5,721 bases of DNA, taken from contig DBCM01000092.1 of the NCBI GenBank assembly GCA_002293045.1, positions 1-5,721 on the forward strand, given 5' to 3'. Position 1 is the stretch's first letter; the number at the start of each line of letters is the position of its first letter. Positions 1 through 5,721 of this stretch are shown here, one piece after another. The DNA is from Flavobacteriales bacterium UBA958. Lineage in GTDB: Bacteria > Bacteroidota > Bacteroidia > Flavobacteriales_D > Crocinitomicaceae. The translations under genes were made by a program, and so were the position numbers. The notes below the pieces were generated by a model. The model searched no databases. It saw only the letters and a program-made list of their open reading frames with translations, and was not told the origin of the DNA.

Positions 1-927
1 GCACATGACCGATTTCCTGCCGTATGCAGTATGCAATCGGTATACGGATGGTTACATGAACCCATTTGTGACCGTTGGGCTAAAAGCCTGTTATCATGGA
101 TCGGAATCACTTTGACTCCAAACGTTGAATTCAAGATTCAACCCACCTTCGACATTGATTCTACCTTTGCGTATAGAGAAAAAGGCCTGCTGCGAAACAT
201 GGTTGGAACAATCCGTGATGTATCGAAAGGAACGATTGCGCGCGTCAAGGAGCGTTTTCAGGTGTTAAGCAATAGGGGAAAAGACCCCTTTGATACCTTT
301 GACCGTATAAAAGCGCTCACGGTAAACTATCCCGATACCCGATGCTTTTGGTTGATGGCAGATTATGGGTCCTACAATAAGAACTTGGCATACAACAACG
401 CCAAACAGCGCGAAATCATTCAGGACATCGCTACCCATTGTGAAATCGGGATTCATCCGGGTTATGATTCATATACCAGCGCGAAGGCCCTTGACCTTGA
501 AATTAGTCGCTTATCCGCGGTACTGGAGAAACCTGTAACTTCCAGTAGACAACATTTCCTTAGGGTACGAATTCCTGAAACATACACACTACTTGTAGAA
601 CAGGGCATTCAAGAAGATTATTCCATGGGTTATGCCGAAACGACGGGATTCAGAATGGGTACAGCAAGACAAACTCCTTGGTTTAATCTACGAACCAATG
701 AAATCACGGGACTCCTGCTCCAACCATTCTGCTACATGGATGGCACCTTGAATGAATACTTAAAACTATCTCCAGAACAAGCAAGTCAGGAAGTTCGGGA
801 ACTAAAACGAGCCGTTAAAGAATTCGGCGGCACCTTCAGCTTTATCTGGCACAACGAAACCCTTGGATTTAAGCAGCACTGGTCCGGCTGGGAACCGGTC
901 TTTGAGGAGAGTATTTCCTACTCATAA
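1..927 (+). CDS. Polysaccharide deacetylase family protein (5' end outside window)
   Basis: This is the C-terminal 308 residues of a Bacteroidota-type polysaccharide deacetylase-like protein (NodB-like fold, presumed metal-dependent removal of acetyl groups from a cell-surface or cell-wall sugar). The frame is open to the first base, and the residues before the first in-window Met (base 31) already fit the family (a D-R-F-P stretch, then 'WLHEP…W'), so base 31 is an internal Met and not the start. Visible landmarks, numbered from base 1: TFDIDSTFAY at 49-58, with the Asp residues expected at the active site; KDPFDTFD at 94-101; GIHPGYDS at 150-157, carrying a candidate metal His; SSRQHFLR at 181-188; DYSMGYA at 206-212; MDGTLNEYL at 246-254; and a C-terminal WHNE at 283-286. 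This order is typical of the large Bacteroidota subfamily, which does not show the textbook NodB spacing. The substrate is unknown. The gene is convergent with the receptor gene and its last 10 bases overlap it, so it belongs to a different transcription unit. The family call is strong; actual deacetylase activity is inferred. Confidence 0.85.
   Translation, partial: AHDRFPAVCSMQSVYGWLHEPICDRWAKSLLSWIGITLTPNVEFKIQPTFDIDSTFAYREKGLLRNMVGTIRDVSKGTIARVKERFQVLSNRGKDPFDTFDRIKALTVNYPDTRCFWLMADYGSYNKNLAYNNAKQREIIQDIATHCEIGIHPGYDSYTSAKALDLEISRLSAVLEKPVTSSRQHFLRVRIPETYTLLVEQGIQEDYSMGYAETTGFRMGTARQTPWFNLRTNEITGLLLQPFCYMDGTLNEYLKLSPEQASQEVRELKRAVKEFGGTFSFIWHNETLGFKQHWSGWEPVFEESISYS
918..927. other. Convergent 3' overlap of deacetylase and receptor genes
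   Basis: The deacetylase TAA (925-927, plus strand) lies inside the receptor's last codons, and the receptor TAG (920-918, minus strand) lies inside the deacetylase's last codons, giving a 10-base tail-to-tail overlap. No GC-rich hairpin with a T-run is visible on either side, so transcripts from the two units probably run into each other. Confidence 0.9.
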
Positions 928-2855
928 AACTTCACCTGCACACCTACCTTGAACCAACGTCCCGGCATTTGCACATACCCGGCCTCGATGTAATCGGTAT
1001 TAAAGAGGTTGTTCCCCTCTAGAAAAACGGAAAAATTACGCGTTGGGTTGACTGTAAATTTCGCATCCACCAAGGAATAGGCATTCTCTCCTACACGGTC
1101 CACTCCACGGTACGCCACGGAAGCATAAACCCAATGGGTCAGGTTCATCGTTAGCTTTGCAATTAACTGATTCCGCAAGCCCGAAAATGCATACCTGGAT
1201 TGAGTTTGCTGCAAGGGATCTGCAAATTGATGCGAAGCATCGATGTAGTTATAACCCAGCGATAATTCACGAATCATAATGCTTCCACTGCCATTCCAAC
1301 GATAGTTTATGTTGCTTTCAAATCCGGTAAATATCACATTCGCCAAATTAACTGGGGTCCAAGGATTCGGACTACTCGTTGTATTTCTTACCCAATCAAT
1401 CATATTTGTTGTATTCCGACGATAAACGGAGGCTTCAATTCTCAATTTCGATTTAAACATATCGGCACTTCCAGAAACCGCCGACCCCCATGCTACATTC
1501 CACACCATGCCAAGTTCTGCATTCGTAGCATATTCAGGCTGTAAATCGGGATTTCCTATGTTGGAATAATCTTGATAAAACAAATCCGTGTAGGTTGGTG
1601 CACGGTAGCTCTGACCAATATTTGCATATACTTTAATTGGAATAATTCTACGATCTGCAACAGGATGGAAGGCACATTCAAATCCAGGTAAAATCCGCTG
1701 ATGCACTTGATTATTCATGGATAACTTAAAATAATGGGCATTGGCAATTAGAATGAGTTTTTCGTTAAATAAGGAAACTTTATGATCCAAGAACCCAGAA
1801 ATATAAGTGCGTTCACGTGACCCAAGATTCGAACTTTCTAAGGACTCTGCACGGTATTCAGCGCCCGCTCCTGTGACACCCAATGACGATTTATATTGTG
1901 CCGTTTCTTCCAAGGTCAATACCTCCGACCAGTGTTTATTTGTATAAAACGACGGGTCAAAGCGTTTCAATCTAAATTCATCCCGATGTGTTCTAAGAGA
2001 AGCTTTTGTTAATAAGGTTAACTTGTTCATTTTTAATTGATGAGAAACACCGGTAATCGCCATTTGCGTAGACTCCCATTGATCTGGAAAGAAATTGGTG
2101 TAATAACCATTCGCTCCAAAAGCACGGTCAGTATACCCTGCAATTGCTTTTATCTCATGTACTTTTCCAAGAGGCAATACAGCATCATAAAAATACTGTT
2201 GATTTAAAAAATCTGAATTATACCAATAGCCATTACTTTTATCTAATCCTGCAGAGAAGGACTGTCTCAGAGATTTTATGGGAGCACTGACCGTAAATTG
2301 CGTTCCTATACCGCCAAAACTTGCGCCAAATCCTTGGGCATTTATTCCATGTTTTTCATTCGGTGAAGTCACAAAATTCACTGCACCCGTCATGGCGTTC
2401 TGCCCAAAAACTCGAGTTCCCGAGCCTTTGAAAATTTCAATACTAGAAACATTGGTTAAAAGCACTGGAAGATTCAGGGCGTGATGTCCGGTCTGCGGAT
2501 CAACCAATTTAAAGCCATTGATCAAAATTAAATTCTGATCGAATCCTCCCCCGCGGATGCTCAAATCACCTTGAATGCCTTGTACTCCACGTTGCCGTAA
2601 GTCTAAGCCAGGAACAAAAGACAAGGCTTCGTTCACAGAACGTATCGGTAAGTCTCGATTATGCACCATGTTAAGTAACTGTATACTTGACGTACGGTCA
2701 TTATAATTACTTGTAATGCCTTTTCCATAAACCTTTACCTCTTTAACCGCGAGATTCGGGTCTATGTTAAATGGATTCGGCATGGGATTACCAGAAGATT
2801 GCGCATTGAGGCTCAAGGTAAGGAACAGAAAGCTATGGCATAAGAGATTTTTCAT
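918..2855 (-). CDS. TonB-dependent outer-membrane receptor, BtuB-like
   Basis: This is a complete 645-residue TonB-dependent receptor, a 22-strand outer-membrane barrel with a plug that uses TonB/ExbBD energy to import a scarce ligand. Residues 1-19 form a signal peptide (hydrophobic FLFLTLSL, then NAQ). A possible TonB box lies near 36-43 (AVKEVKVY). The plug spans about 50-165 and contains SIRGGGFDQNLILING (99-114), DPQTGHHALNLPV (119-131) and IEIFKGSGTRVFGQNAMTGAVNFV (139-162). The barrel runs from about 170 to the end, with the usual late motifs RAPTYTDLFYQD (418-429), GNPDLQPE (434-441), NNLFNTDYIEAGYVQMPGR (615-633) and a terminal aromatic strand VGVQVKFYE. The length matches the small BtuB/siderophore class. 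It lacks the N-terminal carboxypeptidase-like domain and the roughly 1000-residue size of SusC-type glycan importers, and no SusD follows. The start Met is fixed by the signal peptide and by the 4-base ATGA overlap with the beta-mannosidase gene; no Shine-Dalgarno motif is visible. The cargo cannot be read from the sequence: cobalamin, a metal chelate, or a glycan/glycopeptide are all possible. Confidence 0.93.
   Translation of the reverse strand: MKNLLCHSFLFLTLSLNAQSSGNPMPNPFNIDPNLAVKEVKVYGKGITSNYNDRTSSIQLLNMVHNRDLPIRSVNEALSFVPGLDLRQRGVQGIQGDLSIRGGGFDQNLILINGFKLVDPQTGHHALNLPVLLTNVSSIEIFKGSGTRVFGQNAMTGAVNFVTSPNEKHGINAQGFGASFGGIGTQFTVSAPIKSLRQSFSAGLDKSNGYWYNSDFLNQQYFYDAVLPLGKVHEIKAIAGYTDRAFGANGYYTNFFPDQWESTQMAITGVSHQLKMNKLTLLTKASLRTHRDEFRLKRFDPSFYTNKHWSEVLTLEETAQYKSSLGVTGAGAEYRAESLESSNLGSRERTYISGFLDHKVSLFNEKLILIANAHYFKLSMNNQVHQRILPGFECAFHPVADRRIIPIKVYANIGQSYRAPTYTDLFYQDYSNIGNPDLQPEYATNAELGMVWNVAWGSAVSGSADMFKSKLRIEASVYRRNTTNMIDWVRNTTSSPNPWTPVNLANVIFTGFESNINYRWNGSGSIMIRELSLGYNYIDASHQFADPLQQTQSRYAFSGLRNQLIAKLTMNLTHWVYASVAYRGVDRVGENAYSLVDAKFTVNPTRNFSVFLEGNNLFNTDYIEAGYVQMPGRWFKVGVQVKFYE
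2852..2855 (-). other. Stop/start overlap ATGA between beta-mannosidase and TonB-dependent receptor
   Basis: The minus strand reads ATGA: the receptor's ATG shares bases with the beta-mannosidase's TGA. This is the classic arrangement for termination-reinitiation. The upstream context (AACTAATGTATCG) is AT-rich and has no Shine-Dalgarno motif. The next in-frame Met of the receptor (M25) lies after the signal-peptide cleavage site, so the overlapping ATG is the only sensible start. Confidence 0.85.
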
Positions 2856-5305
2856 CGATACATTAGTTTAATTATACCCACATTGGACTCAAAAGTAAAA
2901 GGAAATTCGTGTTTTCCCGGAAGTAAATGACAAAAATTCGAACTAAAGCGTACTCCTGATATCGTAGAAAACATCCAAACATCGGCCATGAAATCTTCAT
3001 TTTCAATAATTAAAACTGCGCTATGATTCAAGCTGTCTAGATGAACAACCTCCATTTTAAAAGATACCGTTCGATTCGATTTCAATTGCCCCGTTATAAA
3101 TATGCGGTGACCCTCGTTCGGTAAATCCACTTTTATGATTCGAGGCGAATCCTCAGTCCCTTGTTCATATAAAACCTTATGATTGAAGTTACCCAATGAA
3201 ACATGCTGATTGTCTGCACTTAATAGCTTAACACCTTTTTTCTCAATTGAAAAAACAGAGGTGGTAATTTCCACATCCTTTACCTCGGTATTATTTGTTA
3301 GAAGGTAGATACGCTCTGTATCATTGATTTTTTGTTTTACAGCGGTTAATCCTTCAAACAAGTTCTTCACTTCGTAGTGCAAGGCCTTAAATTGCCCGTG
3401 ATAGTCAACACTTGACCAAGTAGGTCCGGGCCAGCAATCGTTTATTTGCCAATACAAGGTCCCCATGCATCTCGGGGCATCCAACAGATGTCCACCAATC
3501 GCTGAACTTACCGCATACGCTTGTGTCAGCTGAGAAAAATACACGAATTCTTCAAAATTTCTTGGCTTGCCATACAAACGTTCTGCGTGTTTTAGAATCA
3601 TCCCATTCCCCACATAACTTTTCTGGTGATGTTTCATTACGGCTGAATTCAAATCCCAATCCTTGGACGTACTAAACCCGTGTAAGGTAGAAAATTCGGG
3701 AAAGCTCTGAAAACCAAACTCCGCATTAAATCGACCAATTTTAGTAGCAAAATCAGACATTGGATCTGTCCCATGCCAAACGCCCCAATAATGTTGCGTT
3801 CCGTGATTATAGAATTCGGCTTTCCCCCAATTACTTAGAGGTGACGTATGTACATACGGAAGATTCGTGTACTTTGACAAGGTATTGGGCAATAGGTTTT
3901 TAAATAGCGATTCATACCCTTTTTCAATCACGGCTTGGTCGTCTTTGTTCAGCATATACTGTACTTGAAATCCCCAATTCTTCCAGGCTACATCTACCTC
4001 ATTATTCCCATTGATGTACACCACCGAAGGATGCTTTGCTAGGCGTGGCAGTTGATACTCAAACTCATCTTTTACATTGGCTAAAAAAAGAGAATCCCCA
4101 GGATACATGGCACAGGCAAACATCGCGTCATGCCATACCATAAGACCTAAGCGATCACATTCGTTCAAGAAATCCTCTGTGGCATAGTCCCCACCTCCCC
4201 AAATACGAACCATATTAAAGTTGCTGTTCACCATGAGGCTCACCCAATCTTGCCATTCATGTTTCGAGGTATGACCACCAAACATGGAAGGAGGAATCAT
4301 GTCACCGCCCTTCATGAACATTGGCTTACCATTGATTTCAAACGCAAAGGAAGTCCCCCATTGGTCTTTCAATTGATTTAGTTTCACCGTTCGAACGCCA
4401 AAAGAATAGGGATATCGCTGAATTTCTTCTCCAGTTTCATCGGTTAAAACCAAGGTATCATCGTATAGGTATGCCGGACCACTGCCCGCGGGCCACCATA
4501 GTATGGGACTCGGAATATCAAAGGAGATTCGTTGAATGCTGCTCGTGTCGCACAATACGGAAAACCCAAATCTATTCGAATGAATACTGCCTCCAGCTAA
4601 CGTTTTTTCTATTAAAATAACGAGTTGCATTTGAGCCGTGTCACCGAGAGATATGGTATTCACCACAGCTGATTTCACTGTTTGATTTTCTTTCACCATA
4701 ACGGTAACGGGATTTGGAAACCCTAAGGTATTTAAGCGCGGTGCCCAGTCCCACCCAAACTGATATTGAGGTTTTCGGGTTAAGGGCGCGGCTTTGATTT
4801 TAGCATTGTCGTTAGGCGCAGGAAAGTGAAACGCTTGATGCTCGTAGGTCGTTTTGTGATATAACACAGGCGGAGTAAAGACCGCTTCAATTTCGTTGTA
4901 TCCGAGCGTTAGTTTATCTCGAACATCTACCTGATATGGGTGAAAATAATTTTCAGCCTCTAGAATTTTTTGCTTATTTATAAAAATGGAGGCATAGGTA
5001 TCGATGCATGGGAAATCCAATTCAACTTGGGCTGCATTAAATAGGGCTTCTGAAAGAAAAAAACGGCTTCGAACATGCCATTGGTGTTCCTCAATCCATT
5101 GATATAACTTCTCGTTTTCCCCATAAAACGGATCAGGTAAAATTCCTTGTTGGTACAAGGCCTCTTGCACGCTGCCACGCTCCCCTAGCGGAAACCATTG
5201 TTGTGTGATGGGGTGTTGAATTTCCCACGTGAGTACCAGCGACTTTTGGGAACGTACGTTAATTGCAATAAAACAAAGGAATAAAAGGAACCCTTTTCTT
5301 ACCAT
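2852..5305 (-). CDS. Exported GH2 beta-mannosidase
   Basis: This complete 817-residue glycoside hydrolase family 2 enzyme is predicted to release beta-mannose from non-reducing ends, for example Man-beta-1,4-GlcNAc or manno-oligosaccharides, by a retaining mechanism. Residues 1-19 form a signal peptide with probable cleavage before Q20; the single Cys (C11) is not in a lipobox, so it is probably periplasmic or secreted rather than a lipoprotein. Domains: N-terminal sugar-binding-like beta-sandwich about 22-205, including FGWDWAPR (183-190); Ig-like domain about 206-307, with LWWPAG at 269-274; TIM barrel about 308-655; C-terminal beta domain about 660-817, ending in a family-like RFSSNF…LLPGK. 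The acid/base is E436 in GNNE, and the nucleophile is E529 in AEFGFQSFPE. Their 93-residue spacing equals that recalled for Bacteroides BtMan2A (E462/E555). Other beta-mannosidase signatures are WGGGDY (369-374), MFACAMYPGD (395-404), HYWGVWHG (505-512) and LYWQINDCWPGPTWSSVDYHG (617-637). GGDMIPP (333-339) and VWHDAM (390-395) differ from the commoner GANxIP and VWQ(D/E)FM. The ATG overlaps the upstream stop by 7 bases (ATGGTAA). Confidence 0.95.
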   Translation of the reverse strand: MVRKGFLLFLCFIAINVRSQKSLVLTWEIQHPITQQWFPLGERGSVQEALYQQGILPDPFYGENEKLYQWIEEHQWHVRSRFFLSEALFNAAQVELDFPCIDTYASIFINKQKILEAENYFHPYQVDVRDKLTLGYNEIEAVFTPPVLYHKTTYEHQAFHFPAPNDNAKIKAAPLTRKPQYQFGWDWAPRLNTLGFPNPVTVMVKENQTVKSAVVNTISLGDTAQMQLVILIEKTLAGGSIHSNRFGFSVLCDTSSIQRISFDIPSPILWWPAGSGPAYLYDDTLVLTDETGEEIQRYPYSFGVRTVKLNQLKDQWGTSFAFEINGKPMFMKGGDMIPPSMFGGHTSKHEWQDWVSLMVNSNFNMVRIWGGGDYATEDFLNECDRLGLMVWHDAMFACAMYPGDSLFLANVKDEFEYQLPRLAKHPSVVYINGNNEVDVAWKNWGFQVQYMLNKDDQAVIEKGYESLFKNLLPNTLSKYTNLPYVHTSPLSNWGKAEFYNHGTQHYWGVWHGTDPMSDFATKIGRFNAEFGFQSFPEFSTLHGFSTSKDWDLNSAVMKHHQKSYVGNGMILKHAERLYGKPRNFEEFVYFSQLTQAYAVSSAIGGHLLDAPRCMGTLYWQINDCWPGPTWSSVDYHGQFKALHYEVKNLFEGLTAVKQKINDTERIYLLTNNTEVKDVEITTSVFSIEKKGVKLLSADNQHVSLGNFNHKVLYEQGTEDSPRIIKVDLPNEGHRIFITGQLKSNRTVSFKMEVVHLDSLNHSAVLIIENEDFMADVWMFSTISGVRFSSNFCHLLPGKHEFPFTFESNVGIIKLMYR
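5299..5305 (-). other. Stop/start overlap ATGGTAA between glycosylasparaginase and beta-mannosidase
   Basis: Read on the minus strand, these seven bases contain the ATG of the beta-mannosidase and, in another frame, the TAA of the glycosylasparaginase. The upstream bases (…GAATATGACCGTAA) hold no purine-rich Shine-Dalgarno motif. That is usual for Bacteroidota, and it leaves translational coupling as a likely way for ribosomes to reach this start. The signal peptide that begins at this ATG supports it as the real start. Confidence 0.8.
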
Positions 5306-5721
5306 TTACGGTCATATTCAGTGTCTACCATTTCATCTCGAGTATTCGTTTTCATGGCAAAATTAAAGCCATTATACACGGAAAATCCGCCCACATTTCC
5401 TTTATTATCGATTGCAATAAATCCACATTGCAAACCAGTTAGGTCTTTGTTTTTACGAATGATGCGCATCACCACCTCGCGACAAGCTTCTGAAGGTTTC
5501 ATCCCATTCCGCATGAGTTCAACTACAATGGCACTTCCAGCAACCCGTATGATGGCTTCCCCTAATCCGGTTGCCGTGGCGGCACCCACCTCATTGTCTA
5601 CGAAGAGTCCCGCTCCAATAATTGGAGAATCCCCCAGCCTTCCCGCCATTTTATAGGCCCAACCGCTGGTTGTACATGTTCCGCCAAAGTTTCCATTCGC
5701 ATCTCTGGCAATTAAGCCAAT
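5299..5721 (-). CDS. Glycosylasparaginase (N4-(beta-N-acetylglucosaminyl)-L-asparaginase), beta-subunit part, N-terminus outside window
   Basis: The last 140 residues of an N-terminal-nucleophile hydrolase that cleaves the GlcNAc-Asn amide bond linking N-glycans to asparagine. The family is made as a precursor that cuts itself just before a catalytic Thr (usually in HDT-IG). The first visible residues are IGLIARDANG, so the nucleophile Thr should be the next codon beyond the right edge. Counting that Thr as zero, T18, R28, D31, T51 and G52 fall exactly at the offsets of T170, R180, D183, T203 and G204 relative to T152 in the Flavobacterium (Elizabethkingia) meningoseptica enzyme. Motifs are TTSGWAYKM (17-25), GRLGDSPIIGAGLFVDNE (27-44), GAATATGLGE (46-55) and GFNFAMKT near the end. 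YKM and GLFVDNE resemble that bacterial glycosylasparaginase more than isoaspartyl peptidases such as E. coli IaaA, though the two groups share a fold. The Met at 5649 is internal, because conserved sequence continues upstream of it. Whether it has a signal peptide cannot be seen. Its stop overlaps the beta-mannosidase start by 7 bases. Confidence 0.92.
   Translation of the reverse strand: MGLIARDANGNFGGTCTTSGWAYKMAGRLGDSPIIGAGLFVDNEVGAATATGLGEAIIRVAGSAIVVELMRNGMKPSEACREVVMRIIRKNKDLTGLQCGFIAIDNKGNVGGFSVYNGFNFAMKTNTRDEMVDTEYDRKW

Noticed and set aside
31..33. ATG at base 31 as the start of the deacetylase
   Set aside because: The same frame is open to base 1 and encodes family-like residues (D-R-F-P), and an intact family member is longer, so the true start is upstream of the window.
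265..456. A short minus-strand reading frame inside the deacetylase gene
   Set aside because: It sits opposite conserved deacetylase motifs and its translation resembles no known protein.
904..923. Possible hairpin (GAGGA…TCCT.CTC) at the convergent stop codons
   Set aside because: The stem is only about 4 pairs, needs bulges, is AT-rich and lacks a T-run, so it is not credible as a terminator.
2278..2484. A short plus-strand reading frame inside the receptor gene
   Set aside because: It lies opposite the conserved plug domain of the receptor and its product has no family features.
4978..5178. A second minus-strand reading frame inside the beta-mannosidase gene
   Set aside because: It is an out-of-frame overlap with the N-terminal domain of a well-supported enzyme and has no start context or motif of its own.
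5249..5305. Possible lipoprotein signal in the beta-mannosidase (Cys at residue 11)
   Set aside because: The Cys lies inside the hydrophobic core and is preceded by LFL, which does not fit the small residue needed before a lipobox Cys. An ordinary signal peptide ending before Q20 fits better.
5321..5656. A 111-codon plus-strand reading frame opposite the glycosylasparaginase
   Set aside because: The opposite strand encodes a clear enzyme with all expected binding residues. The plus-strand product shows no recognisable domain and looks like a shadow of the codon pattern.

Overview
The window is essentially 100% coding. It holds four genes, two of them cut by the window edges, and the coding regions overlap end to end with no intergenic spacer. 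The sequence suggests a member of the Bacteroidota, probably Flavobacteriales or a relative. The reasons are export signals ending in a '…Q' cleavage site (NAQ-S, RS-Q), no Shine-Dalgarno motif at either visible start, moderate to low GC, a Bacteroidota-type polysaccharide deacetylase, a Bacteroidota-style TonB-dependent receptor, and a glycosylasparaginase close to the one known from Elizabethkingia (Flavobacterium) meningoseptica. Genus cannot be read from this much sequence.

Layout. On the plus strand, 1-927 is the 3' part of a polysaccharide-deacetylase family gene that begins before the window. It converges with a minus-strand block and the two stop codons interleave (10-base overlap, 918-927). 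The minus-strand block reads right to left. First is the beta-subunit part of a glycosylasparaginase (5721-5299), whose upstream part lies beyond the right edge. Next is a complete, exported GH2 beta-mannosidase (5305-2852). Last is a complete, small, BtuB-like TonB-dependent outer-membrane receptor (2855-918). The three minus-strand genes overlap by 7 and 4 bases, so they are very probably one operon with translational coupling. Its promoter lies outside the window, to the right.

How the genes may work together. Glycosylasparaginase cleaves the GlcNAc-Asn bond that joins an N-glycan to its amino acid. Beta-mannosidase removes the single beta-linked mannose at the core of the same glycan (Man-beta-1,4-GlcNAc). 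Finding the two in overlapping reading frames suggests a module for the innermost part of protein N-glycans or glycopeptides, and the receptor could bring a piece of that material, or an unrelated cofactor, across the outer membrane. The enzyme assignments rest on catalytic residues visible in the sequence. The shared pathway and the receptor's cargo are inference. The convergent deacetylase is probably an unrelated neighbour. No RNA genes, mobile elements, CRISPR arrays or convincing terminators were seen.
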